Assembly: GCF_000787575.1 (NCBI RefSeq)
Contig: NW_012236526.1
Coordinates: forward strand, 558,001 to 622,000
Length of the DNA stretch: 64,000 bases
Source: Acytostelium subglobosum LB1
Lineage: Eukaryota; Evosea; Eumycetozoa; Acytosteliales; Acytosteliaceae
Reading direction: 5' to 3'
Shown here: piece after piece, positions 45,501-55,853 of the stretch
Layout of the letters: every line of letters starts with the position of its first letter
How positions within the stretch are numbered: position 1 is the first letter of the stretch
Notes under the pieces: generated by a model
What the model was told of the DNA's origin: nothing
The model's database searches: none
What the model saw: the letters and a program-made list of their open reading frames with translations, nothing else
Translations under genes and position numbers: made by a program

Positions 45501-46690
45501 ATGTCCCTGGTCCCCTTCAACCAGGAATGGCCAACCTCACAGTTCTAATCAACACCAAGCCATTCACATCATTCCTTGTCCTAAAGATTGGTATGTTAAC
45601 TTGAGTGTTTCATAAATCAATCAAACATACTTACTCAATTTGATCATTCAATCATATAGAGGGAAACAATCAACCAACGATTAACAATTGTCTTGCACCT
45701 GGATCAGTAACAAATTGCACTGGCAATGGTCTATGTATCAATGGAGCATGTCAATGTAATGATGGTTATGCTGGATATTATTGCGAGGGACAGCTCAATC
45801 CTGGTGTGATCATACTTCCAAACAATACTTCACCATCAGTGGACATCATCACACCATCATCACAATTCCAATTCAATGTTGTGGCCATTCAAGAGTTGAA
45901 TGGGACTATGGGACTCGTCAAGGAGATGATCACTGATCGTTGGACATACAATGAGAACACAGTCGATCAATTGAAGATGTTCAATTACAAACTGGACATT
46001 GATCAGTCTGATGATACATGGTCCGATCTCAATGTGATGGTACAGTTCTCTCAATCACCCTTGGCCAGACAAGTCCAATTTGCCGGACATACTGTGAGCT
46101 ACACTCCAAATGCTATCAAGATGACACTGAACATCACTGGATGGTCATTCGAGTCCAATCTCAACATGTTGCGTGTGGTCTACAAGAGTGACCTTCAGGT
46201 CAAGGACGGCGATGGACAATGCAGGGGCTCGAGTGTTGAGCAACAGGTCGACCCGCTGGCCAACCTCCAGTTCCTCAAGATCGTCTACAGGAACGCATCG
46301 TACTATGGCAGGTTCTTGCCATACGCCTCTGTGGATGGTCGCCCCAGCTACTCACTCAATCAAGTGATCAACACCACCAACAACAACGAGACCACTTACA
46401 TTGGCACCGCGATGCCCATTTGCAAGCAGTGCTGGATCGATCCAGACTTCACGGTTCTCACAGCTGTTGACAACAGTGTTGCTGATGGATGTGTCACCAA
46501 AGGAGGTGGTGACGACAAGGCATTGAGTACATGGAAGATTGCAGTCATTGCTGTATTCGCCGGATTGGTTGGACTATCCGTCATCGTTGGCAGTGCCATC
46601 TTCATCCAAAGAAGAGCAGTCTACAACAGGGAGAAGATGAGAATATCACACAAGCTTCATCAAATGGATCGTAACAAGCATGAACTATAA
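42525..46690 (+). CDS. ComC-like cell-surface protein, second tandem paralog
   Basis: Direct tandem duplicate of the preceding gene with the same domain order. It starts with a signal peptide (LVIIILLVSLSLFGFVPFVSSA), then SVKWISYQYNTGWNMSGTTC with the same Cys positions as its neighbour. Short LRR-like exons follow, and PPQLAQSHLYSLYIANSSGSS is the counterpart of the first gene's NHMYHIFIGNSSGSS. The TIG-like region reads EGGKTTLTGYIGVEI; the EGF module CTGNGLCINGACQCNDGYAGYYC is complete; the ComC-type domain ends ICKQCWIDPDFTVL. A TM helix (AVIAVFAGLVGLSVIVGSAIF) and a basic tail close it. The C-terminal half is much more similar between the copies than the LRR part, as expected if the LRR exons evolve fast. 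The number of exons in 43.5-44.4 kb is uncertain. Confidence 0.82.
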
Positions 46691-47021
46691 ACTAAACTAA
46701 TAATTATTGAACATTATTGATGAGTTGGACATCATTGATGATTATGAGTTCGTCAGGAAGTACGACATATGTTACCAAGATATTTTGGTCAAGATCGAAC
46801 GAAAACAATTCAATTAAAACGAATAAATAAATATCTCGGTACATCATGATTGATCAAGAGTGATGGGTTTGAAGGTTCAAACTTTCAAACAGACACACAT
46901 CTCGTTGTTGTTTCAAAATCAAACAAATACACACTCTGAAATTTCAAACATATATAAACACATAACTTATAACTTATAACTTGTATCTTTAGATACATAT
47001 ACAACAACAAGAACAACAACC
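46691..47021. other. spacer before the TMEM104-like gene
   Basis: AT-rich 3' region of the second ComC-like gene and leader of the next, with AATAAATAAATA near 46821 as a possible polyadenylation signal. No gene is supported. Confidence 0.5.
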
Positions 47022-48891
47022 ATGGGTGGTGTAGCAGATGATGGCTCAACATATAATAAGAAGACAGGTGAGTGAGCGAGTGATTGAGTGAGACATTCAA
47101 TGAACGAACGAACGAACGAACAAATGAATGACATCAATGAATGAGGTGACATGCTGAATGAATGACTGACTTACACTATATAATGATGATGGTGATGATT
47201 AGCAATGGCATATATATTCAACTTGGTGGTTGGTATAGGAGCATTGGCATTGCCTGCTGGTTTTCAACAGGCTGGTATAGTGCTGGGAACATTGTTCTTG
47301 GCATTCTCTGGTACACTGGCCTATATAACGACGACATTCATCATTGAAGCACAATCAGCTGCCAACTATCTGTTGGCAACAGAGGATGCAGGACCCAATG
47401 AACAATCTGTACTGATCAATGGTGAAGATGAGGCTCAATCATCAAGCAGTGACAATGAAGATAGTCCCGTATCACCATTCCACACACCTGGTATTAACAG
47501 TCAGTTCGAAATCGTCAAGAGAACAGAGGTTGGTGCCATGACCAAGCAGTTCATGGGTAACATCGGTTGCAAGATATTCTACGTTGTCTTAGTGGTATGA
47601 TCATCCTCGATCCAAGGCATCAATCATGTTCGATCATTCACTCATCCACTCATTCACTCAATCATATCAATCAACATTTAGATATATCTTTATGGAGACT
47701 TGGCAATCTATGCTGCAACAGTACCAACATCATTGGCAAAGGTCACAGGAGGATTCACAATTGGTAGTTTGGTGCTCTCTGAACATAACGTCTATTACTT
47801 CTATCTGACGATCTTTGGATGCTTCGTTGGTATCCTATCAAACTTCAACTTCCAAAAGACCAAGTATCTCCAACTTGCCACCCTTGCAACCAGGAACCTT
47901 GCCTTCTTCGTATGTCCATCCAGTCCAGTCCACATCACTCACTCAATCAATCACTAACTGTAACTCAATCATAGTTGATGATCATATTATCGATTATATT
48001 CATTGCCAGTGGACAAGGAGCCAAGGCTGGTACATTGCCAATGTTTGAGATATCAAAGCTGCCACAGATGTTTGGAGTGTCAATCTATGCATTCATGTGT
48101 CATCACTCATTGCCATCGATCATCACACCAATCAAGAAGAAGAACCGTACTAGTTTAATGATGCTTGCTGACTTCTCCTCTATCTTTGTCGCCTACGTCC
48201 TACTCTGCATCACTGCCGTCTTTGCATTTGGCGATGTCACCAATCCAACATGTACACCTGCCACCACCGACACCTTCATCCCTTGCACAATCCAATCACT
48301 CTACATCTATAACTTTACATCATACAGTAAGTATCAACCCTTGGCCACTCACACTCTGGACACTAACCAACCAACCAACTTCCATCCGTCACCTCATACA
48401 GACATCAAGTTCTTTGCCATCTTCCTTGGCTTGTTCCCAGTCTTCACTCTATCCACAAACTATGTTCTGATCTCAATCACCTTGCGTAACAACCTTATGA
48501 ACCTAGTAACCTGGAGAGGTAAGCATACTTATGACACAACCACACAATGTCCATGACTAACTCACTCCAACATGTAGCCGAGGTATTCAATCCAAAGTTG
48601 AGGAGCATATTCTTCTCACTGCTGTCATCATTGGTTCCAATATTGATTGCATTCTGTACGAGGAATGTTGGTATGTTGGTGAACATCACTGGATCTTATG
48701 CAGGTCTGGGTATTATGTTCTTGATGCCAGTTGGTCTATCCTACTTCTCCAACAGGAGATTGACTGAACTTGGTGTGACCAATCCATACAAGTCTGCATT
48801 CTCCCATAATGCTGTCTATATATTCATCCTAGTAGTAAGTGTAATCTCACTTGGTTTGACCACCTATAACAATGTCATCAAGTTAAAGTAA
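47022..48891 (+). CDS. tmem104: TMEM104-like amino acid transporter homologue
   Basis: A polytopic protein of the amino acid/auxin permease group, related to SLC38; the substrate of TMEM104 itself is unknown. Six exons (47022-47067, 47203-47594, 47682-47909, 47975-48326, 48402-48518, 48578-48891) join to 482 residues, close to human TMEM104 (496). Matching landmarks are YIFNLVVGIGALALPAGFQQAG, LAYITTTFIIEA, the acidic Ser-rich loop, and IYLYGDLAIYAATVP, all in TMEM104 order. About 10-11 hydrophobic helices are visible, and the C-terminus ends in basic NVIKLK. The start ATG has an ACC leader and precedes a 15-codon first exon. Several introns carry CTAAC. Confidence 0.88.
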
Positions 48892-49229
48892 AGTTGTGGC
48901 TTGTGGCCTTGCCTACCCCTCCCACACTCCAATCATCAATGTCAGCTGTGTATAACTACAGGTCTAAATATATGATTGTATGCTTCGATGGATATCCGAT
49001 TCAAGACATTCTCTTTCTCTGGAAGCCCCAATAAAGGACTCTGGTCCCGAAGGGGTTGTCCTGTTTTGTCAAATTATATTACTAAAAATAATATCTGGGT
49101 CTCAGTCTTTCACCCCACTGGTCCCCAGGTCCAACAAAGGGGCATATGAAGATGAATGAAGTGTTCATTGTTCCCAACAACGTTGATCATATAAGTATAA
49201 GATAGAGATAAAGATAAAGATAAAGAAGT
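48892..49229. other. spacer with a small hairpin before HACL1
   Basis: Contains the dyad at 49035-49062 and another short one near 49118 (CTGGTCCCCAG). The last 40 bases are AT- and AAGATA-rich leader sequence. No gene is supported. Confidence 0.45.
49035..49062. other. short GC-rich hairpin
   Basis: AGGAC at 49035-49039 pairs with GTCCT at 49058-49062, and the inside reads TCCC-GAA-GGGG, so a 28-nt stem-loop can form. It stands out in AT-rich DNA. It lies about 145 nt after the TMEM104-like stop and 170 nt before HACL1, so it may be a 3'-UTR or promoter element. Confidence 0.35.
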
Positions 49230-51008
49230 ATGAGTTGCAAATCACCCCCAACGTCAACAACACAATCACATTCACAATCACAAGGTGAGAATGGAGGAGA
49301 GAATGGTACATTGATCATCGCAAGAGCATGCAAGGAGATTGGTATTGAACATGTGTTTGGTATCGTTGGTGTACCAATCACTAATGTGGTGGTGGAGATG
49401 CAGAGACTGGGAATGCCATTCTACGGATTCAGGAATGAACAGGCATCCGGCTACGCCGCCAGTGTGGTCGGCTACCTGACTCGCCGCCCCGCAATCTGCT
49501 TCACTGTCAGTGGCCCAGGCATGATCCACGCTATCTCTGGTCCAATGAACGCCATGGCCAACTGCTGGCCAATGATCCTCATGTCTTCATCCACCGGCAT
49601 CAACGACGTGGAGCGTGGCGGCTTCCAAGAGACACCCCAGCTCGAAGCCGCCCAGCTCTACTGCAAGCGCTGCTACACTGTCAACTCGATCGAGGCATTC
49701 CCATCGATCTTGCTCAGCGCCGTCAAGGAGAGCATCAGTGGCCGTCCCGGCCCAGTCTACATCCAGATCCCATCCAACGTCATGACATCAAACTCGACTT
49801 GCGCCATCAAGCAGCTGACCCCGCTGGCCGAGTTCGAGGTGGGCGCAGGAACCATCACAACAGCGCCACGCAACAAGATCACATCGGCTCTCAGCTTGCT
49901 ACTTGGTGCCAGCAACCCATTGGTCGTTGGTGGCAAGGGAGCAGCGTACGCACGCTGCGAGGACCAGCTGAGAAAGTTCATCACCACCGCCAACATTCCA
50001 TTCCTGCCCTCTCCAATGGGCAAGGGATTGGTTCCAGACAATGACGAGCATGTCGTTTCGTCCGCCCGCTCCATCGCCCTCAAGAAGGCCGATGTTGTTT
50101 TGGTGATTGGCGCGAGACTCAACTGGATGTTTTCATTCGGCCAGGCACCAACATTCAACGAACACGTCAAGTTCATTGTGATCGACGTCGATGCCGAACA
50201 GGTCGGCAAGAACATCGACCCAGCCAACTTGGTCGGCCTCGTTGGCGATGCCAACCAGGTGCTCACCGAGATGAACGAGCTCCTCGTGGCCCAACCCGCG
50301 CTACTGAGTGCCCGAAACACACATATCGATGCTTGGTGGAGTGAGCTTCGCGTCAAGATCGCTGAGAACTCAAAGAGCCTCCAAGCCCAGCTCGCCCAGC
50401 CACAGACACCAGGCGAGTACCTGACCTACCATCAGGTGTTCAATGTGATCCGCGATCACCTGCCACACAACGCCGTCGTGGTCAACGAGGGTGCCAACAC
50501 AATGGACATTGGTCGCGTGTGCATAAACCACAACGAGCCAAGGAGTCGTCTAGACTCTGGCACACTCGCCACAATGGGTGTGGGCATTGGCTATGCTATT
50601 GCGGCACACGGTGTGTACCAGGGCGAGCGACCAATCATCTGTATACAGGGCGACAGTGCATTTGGATTCAGTGGCATGGAGATAGAGTTGGCGTGTCGCT
50701 TCCGCATGCCAATCCTGTTCATCATCATCAACAACAATGGTATCTATGAGGGATTGGAGTCGACGCCAGACGAGGGCTTCTGTCCCAAGACCATGCCACC
50801 CACCGCACTCTCGCCCAAGACCCATTACGAGACGATCATACATGCATTTGGCGGAGAAGGTCATGGCGTGTCCACTATTAGCGAGTTACAATCCACAGTC
50901 TCATCCACATTGGCCAAGATCAAGAACAACACACTCACCATGCCAGTGCTCCTCAATGTCTTTATCAAGCCATCTGGTACCACTCCCAAGATCCTCACCA
51001 AGCACTGA
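49230..51008 (+). CDS. hacl1: 2-hydroxyacyl-CoA lyase (HACL1-type, thiamine-diphosphate enzyme)
   Basis: Cleaves 2-hydroxyacyl-CoA in fatty-acid alpha-oxidation, normally in peroxisomes. Single exon, 592 residues; the ATG follows an AAGATA-rich leader. The N-terminal 25 residues are Ser/Gln/Gly-rich. Landmarks are FGIVGVPITNVV, RNEQASGYAASVVGYL with the catalytic Glu, VSGPGMIHAISG, and RGGFQETPQLEA. The thiamine-diphosphate motif GDSAFGFSGMEIELA...NNNGIY is present, with GDS in place of the usual GDG. The C-terminus ends ILTKH, which is not a canonical PTS1, and no PTS2 is visible at the N-terminus, so localisation is open. Relatives such as acetolactate synthase or oxalyl-CoA decarboxylase share the fold, but the sequence is closest to HACL1. 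Confidence 0.9.
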   Translation: MSCKSPPTSTTQSHSQSQGENGGENGTLIIARACKEIGIEHVFGIVGVPITNVVVEMQRLGMPFYGFRNEQASGYAASVVGYLTRRPAICFTVSGPGMIHAISGPMNAMANCWPMILMSSSTGINDVERGGFQETPQLEAAQLYCKRCYTVNSIEAFPSILLSAVKESISGRPGPVYIQIPSNVMTSNSTCAIKQLTPLAEFEVGAGTITTAPRNKITSALSLLLGASNPLVVGGKGAAYARCEDQLRKFITTANIPFLPSPMGKGLVPDNDEHVVSSARSIALKKADVVLVIGARLNWMFSFGQAPTFNEHVKFIVIDVDAEQVGKNIDPANLVGLVGDANQVLTEMNELLVAQPALLSARNTHIDAWWSELRVKIAENSKSLQAQLAQPQTPGEYLTYHQVFNVIRDHLPHNAVVVNEGANTMDIGRVCINHNEPRSRLDSGTLATMGVGIGYAIAAHGVYQGERPIICIQGDSAFGFSGMEIELACRFRMPILFIIINNNGIYEGLESTPDEGFCPKTMPPTALSPKTHYETIIHAFGGEGHGVSTISELQSTVSSTLAKIKNNTLTMPVLLNVFIKPSGTTPKILTKH

Positions 51009-51709
51009 GGTAACTAGTTACATATACATATATTCATGATGATGGAAGAGTCGTATTTCGAGTGTGTGCATGTAGCATCACATACATACAAAGACTCATT
51101 CATTGATCATCATTTGATTGATTGATTATAATAATTAAATTGATTATACCTTTATACAGGTAATAATAATTCCAAACATATATATAACTTATACCTGTTC
51201 CAGTATTCATTGACTTGGCTGGGGGCTATGGTTAGAGTGTCATTGATGCCCACTCACCCCTACCACATTCCATCAATCGACAACACACACAATCAAAGTG
51301 TGTGATCAATCATTCAATCACACACATACAGACACTTAATCAAACACACACACACTGTTTCCAACTCTTGATTCAAAGTGGCATTGACTGATGGGTCCAC
51401 CCCCAAGTCAGACTCGACTCCCTCATATGCTTAATCATGTAGAGGCGTAGACCCACTACACTTATTAATCAATCAATCAAACACACAACTCAACTCACGT
51501 ACTTATTATATATAGATATATAACTACATCCTCTCACACACATATAGACTCACACACACAAACAAACACTCCATGATAATACGATCGGTCGCTATACTAT
51601 GTTGACGGCTAAGTGCTTATGACAGTTTGTTTGGGCGTGTGAGAGTGTGGAGGTAGAATGACACTTGAGCTTGAGACCAGCCAGCCCAGCCCGCATAAGG
51701 CTAAAGTGT

Positions 51710-51731
51710 TTAAACAGGTATACCTGTTTAA
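51710..51731. promoter_or_regulatory. 22-bp perfect palindrome containing ACAGGTA/TACCTGT
   Basis: The half TTAAACAGGTA at 51710-51720 is followed directly by its exact reverse complement TACCTGTTTAA at 51721-51731. ACAGGTA also occurs near 51155 and TACCTGT near 51193 as a wider inverted pair, so the motif recurs in this spacer. It lies 340 nt upstream of the GPR180-like ATG. A homodimeric DNA-binding factor is the simplest explanation; cruciform-forming DNA is another. Confidence 0.5.
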
Positions 51732-51746
51732 TTTAACAGCTAATGG

Positions 51747-51766
51747 GGAGATCACTACTGATCTCC
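51747..51766. promoter_or_regulatory. 8-bp inverted repeat next to the palindrome
   Basis: GGAGATCA at 51747-51754 and TGATCTCC at 51759-51766 are exact reverse complements with a four-base spacer. It starts 16 nt after the 22-bp palindrome, so the two could act together or be two folds of one element. Confidence 0.4.
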
Positions 51767-52070
51767 AGTCTACCTACATACCTACTATAATATTTTCAAT
51801 GGAGGTGCCAACATATATTTAAATAAGTCAACTGGACACTCAATCATCATCAAATTGAATCGAACAGAATTAATTATTTATTTATATCTTTACAAATACA
51901 AATATATACCTGAAATATATTTTATATATCTTTATCCAACAGATTAGTTTATTTATATTATATATATATTATTAATTATCAATCACTTTACATTCCATCA
52001 TTTTCCAATTTCCAAACTCCAATCACAAACCTAATAATTTTTTAATTTTAAAACAATAATTATTATTATA

Positions 52071-53348
52071 ATGACAAAATTAATATTAATATTGTTGATG
52101 ACCATTGTCTGTACAATGACATTGGTCAAGAGTGAGACATTTGGCGGCACACTTCAGACTAATGACGAATGGTACCTGGTGGGCAAGTTCTGTTTTACCA
52201 GCAACTCACCAACATTGACCACAAGAATCGACTTCTCAAAGACACCCAACGTCACTCTGTTGCTCTACTCTGATCTTGACACGCAGTGGGGCAGAGTCCA
52301 GAACCTCGGACTGTCATGCTCTGAGCGTGTGATGGCCTCCAGCGCTCAGATCTCCATGATGAACAACCTCAACGGCCAGACGATCTCGGTCGACCAGCGT
52401 CGCGCCAGATGGTGGTACTTTGCCTTTGCCAACTGCGACCAGCCCAGTCTCACCGGCTACCAGATCGACATCCCCTCGTACGAGTTGGAGTTTGTCAACG
52501 ATGGCGACTCGTTTGACGCACGTATCTCGGCCGATGTCCAGGGCATCCCCCAGGCACAGATGTTCTTCATTGTCTTCTTCTTCCTCTTGCTGGTGGCCTC
52601 GGTCGTCAACATCGTCTTCCTGTGGAACCGCAACCTCGAGACCAAGGTCATGAAGATGTTCATCGTCGTGTTGGTGTTCAAGGTGCTCGGACTCTTTGTC
52701 TGTCTCGTCTACTGGGGTGTGTTCTTCCGCGACGACTACGCCACCAACGGTCTCTGGTTGGGTGGCATCACTCTGGACCTCGTCTCGCATGCCTTCTTCA
52801 TGCTCCTTCTGTTGCTCGTCGCACAGGGCTGGGCCATCTCACCATTCTATGGCAATCGCAACAACAAGATCATCACCACAGTAATGTTCTTTGTTATCCT
52901 CATCATGTCGATCGTCGTCTACCTCGTCCCAAGCGTCACCTTCATGCCATCCAAGACCTACGTCTTCTTCTACGACACCCCAGCTGGCTACGCACTGCTC
53001 GCCTTTTTCCTGGCCATCATGATCTGGTTCATCGTGCTGTCGTTCGCCTCATACGTCAAGCAGACCGATGTGATCAAGAAGAAGTTCTTCATGTACTTTG
53101 GCCTGATCTTCACCGCCTGGTTCCTCCTGCTGCCCATCAGTGTCGTTGTTGCACACTTCCTCAACAGCTGGGTGCGCCAAAAGGTCGTCGTCATCTTCAA
53201 CCTTGCCATCGATGGCATCTTCTTCTTCATCCTCACATTCCTGTTCCGTGGAGCCAAGTCCAACCCATACGTACACATCCTCGAGTTGGAGCAGAAGGAG
53301 AAGGGTGTTCGCATGGATGACAAGCCAGACTCACATAACCAAGCTTAA
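52071..53348 (+). CDS. GPR180/TMEM145-like seven-transmembrane protein
   Basis: Single exon, 425 residues. Residues 1-22 form a signal peptide (LILILLMTIVCTMTLVKS). The luminal or extracellular domain (about 23-165) has a few Cys (KFCF, GLSC, ANCD) and ends SADVQGIPQAQMFF, which resembles the segment before the first helix in the GPR180/TMEM145 (GpcrRhopsn4) family. Seven hydrophobic helices follow, including MFFIVFFFLLLVASVVNIVFL and WFLLLPISVVVAHFL. The C-terminal tail is short and charged. This family has been linked to signalling or trafficking in animals; a role in dictyostelids is unknown. Coding GC is high, unlike the very AT-rich flanks. Confidence 0.82.
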   Translation: MTKLILILLMTIVCTMTLVKSETFGGTLQTNDEWYLVGKFCFTSNSPTLTTRIDFSKTPNVTLLLYSDLDTQWGRVQNLGLSCSERVMASSAQISMMNNLNGQTISVDQRRARWWYFAFANCDQPSLTGYQIDIPSYELEFVNDGDSFDARISADVQGIPQAQMFFIVFFFLLLVASVVNIVFLWNRNLETKVMKMFIVVLVFKVLGLFVCLVYWGVFFRDDYATNGLWLGGITLDLVSHAFFMLLLLLVAQGWAISPFYGNRNNKIITTVMFFVILIMSIVVYLVPSVTFMPSKTYVFFYDTPAGYALLAFFLAIMIWFIVLSFASYVKQTDVIKKKFFMYFGLIFTAWFLLLPISVVVAHFLNSWVRQKVVVIFNLAIDGIFFFILTFLFRGAKSNPYVHILELEQKEKGVRMDDKPDSHNQA

Positions 53349-54209
53349 TAAGTTATAAATCAACCGACCCGATACATATACATACATATCTCACTTTTCT
53401 ATCCCTTATTGATCAATATAAGATATATAAATAAATCACACTTTTATAAGTGTATTAATATAATATAATAATTATAACTATCTATTATCTATATCTCAAC
53501 AACAAATATCTAAGTTAACTTTTGGCAATGACCCAAATAGAACTGTTTGAAGATTTGAATCGAATGGATCTGAAAAGGCGCGTTTCACTCACACATACAC
53601 ACATTCTCAACCATGGTGCCATTCAAGTTCTTTTCCAGAAACTCACCCTTTCCTTGGTTTGTGTTCTCACACCAACCATCCAACAACAAACACGTCAACA
53701 ACAACCAACAAAGTGACATTCCCACTTTTATGCACACACACAAATTCACACACATAAACAAACAGATAACACGTTCTTATTCACTCTCTCTCTTCTCATT
53801 ATCTTTTTGTAATTTACCCTATATAATTAGAACTCTCTGTTGATGCGATTGCGATTGATTGCATTGTTTGCTGTAATCGATTATTGATCAATATAATACA
53901 ACAACATCATCATCAACATCACTGCCTACCCACTACTACAACATTGCTAATTACTGTATTACTAATTAATTAATCGATTATTTACATATATATATATATA
54001 ATATACAATAACTATAAATTATATATAAATATATTCTAGAATACGATATTATATACTTATAGAGTACAAAGTATCACCATCTGAGTTGGTGAGGTATACA
54101 ACAAACAGCAGGCATACATACAGATAGATAGACATCGCAGCAACAGAGTACATATTATTTATATAAATATATATATATATATTTTTACGATCATACACAC
54201 ATACTTTAA
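53349..54209. other. very AT-rich spacer before the CAMK-type kinase
   Basis: TATATA and TTATAT runs dominate, with CA-rich microsatellite-like sequence near 53590-53760. Short open frames here have no family features. No gene or clear regulatory site is supported. Confidence 0.55.
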
Positions 54210-55494
54210 ATGATATCAGACATGCCTAATAACAAGGCATCAGTGTATGATGACTATGATATCACTGATATAATAGGAGAGTAAGTAAAATATAACATGT
54301 GCACTTGGTCTACCAGTGGATAGCTGACACCCTACACTCACAACACAACTCTAGAGGTACATTCTCATCTGTTACACTAGCAACTCACAAGAGAACAAAA
54401 GAGAAATATGCGATCAAGGTATGTCACGCACCTCCTTAGCAAGAATCATTGAACCCAACGACTAACTAACTCAATCAATCAATCATATAGATCATAGATA
54501 AAGCATGTATAAACAACAGTCAACGAAGAGAGATGGTTGATTGGGAGATATCAATCCTACGAAGGTGTAACCATCCCAACATTGTTGAGTTTTACGAGGT
54601 CTTTGAGTCCGACGAGGACATTTGTTTGGTACTCGAATGGTATGTGTTGTACACGAGCACCTGCACTATTAATACTTGTCCACATTACTAACACCTCTCG
54701 TCATCATCACTTGGACTTATAGGGTTCCAAATGGAGATCTATTTGATAGAATAGTTAAAGAAGGAGTTTTCACAGAGGAGGAATCACGGCAAACGATGAT
54801 GTCGATATTCTCCGCTGTGGAGTATTTACACGACCGCTCATTGGTCCACCGCGACTTGAAACCCGAGAACATATTGGTTGGCTCTGGTGGCGTAAAGCTA
54901 GCAGACTTTGGTCTTTCAAAATATTATGAAGAGGCTGTTGGAATGGAGTCGGCATGCGGCACACCGGCATACAGCGCACCAGAGATCAACAACAACCAGG
55001 TCTACAGGAAGGGTGTGGACATGTGGAGCTGTGGATGTATCCTGTACTTCATCTTGTTTGGCAAGCCACCATTCTATGACAACGACGAACAAAAGATATA
55101 TGATCTCGTGTCACAAGGACGATGGACATTCCCAAAGAACTCGAGTGAGGTCAGCGATGACGTCAAGGACATGATCAGGGGACTGCTGGAACACGACCCC
55201 TCGAAGCGCTTCACAGTCAAGACTGCGATGGCTCACCGTTGGATCACGCAGACCGATTCCTCGCCGATGCCCTCTCCATTCATCCAATCCACACCCACCT
55301 CCTCGACCCAGACTACACCAAGAGCAATCACATTGTCCAACAATGGTTCCTCGGTCAAACTGCGCATCTCCAATTCATCAGCGCCCATCCCCATCAAGAA
55401 ACAAAGTCTATTGCGTTCCTCGTTGAACTCATCAATCGAAGCATTCCGTGGACCGCTTACACCTCCTTTTTCCTCACTTGAAGAAGGCTCATAA
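54210..55494 (+). CDS. CAMK-type Ser/Thr protein kinase
   Basis: Four exons (54210-54280, 54355-54418, 54491-54639, 54723-55494) join in frame to 351 residues. All kinase motifs are intact: the glycine loop GEGTFSSV (made across the first intron), YAIKIIDK (Lys), the Glu of WEISILRRCNHPNIV, HRDLKPENIL, ADFGLS, and the APE of AYSAPEI. The C-terminal lobe has DMWSCGCILYFILFGKPPFYD, typical of CAMK kinases such as CaMKI and DAPK relatives. After residue 285 comes a Ser/Thr/Pro-rich tail. I see no clear calmodulin-binding helix, so regulation by calcium is possible but not shown. The first exon is a 23-codon N-terminus. Confidence 0.88.
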
Positions 55495-55853
55495 GCTTAT
55501 GTGCATTCACATCCAGTATCTACATGACATGGATGAATGCGCATCATCATCATTTGAAACAATCCATCCCATACTCCCAAACATTCCCGACTACCAACAT
55601 GACCAACAAACATCTAAGGTGTGTTTGTTCGACAGACTAATGGTCCATTACCTACACCAACAGTCAACCATCCAGCTAGCCAGCCATCCAGCCAGCCAAC
55701 ATGTATTTATTAAAACCACTTGTTCATTGACACAGATAGAATCAATCATGATGATTGTATGTGAATAGATATATTTTATTGTACAACAACGGCCAGTGAG
55801 AGGTAACTTTTGGACAACAACAACAGGACAAACTACGCGTTTGCTGTTGGCGT

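Larger units (their letters stand above)
51009..52070. other. spacer with a cluster of dyad motifs before the GPR180-like gene
   Basis: AT-rich and without a supported gene. It holds CA-rich microsatellite-like sequence (51280-51350 and 51530-51570), several ACAGGTA/TACCTGT motifs and the palindrome and dyad at 51710-51766 described separately. The last 250 bases are extremely AT-rich leader sequence. Confidence 0.5.
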
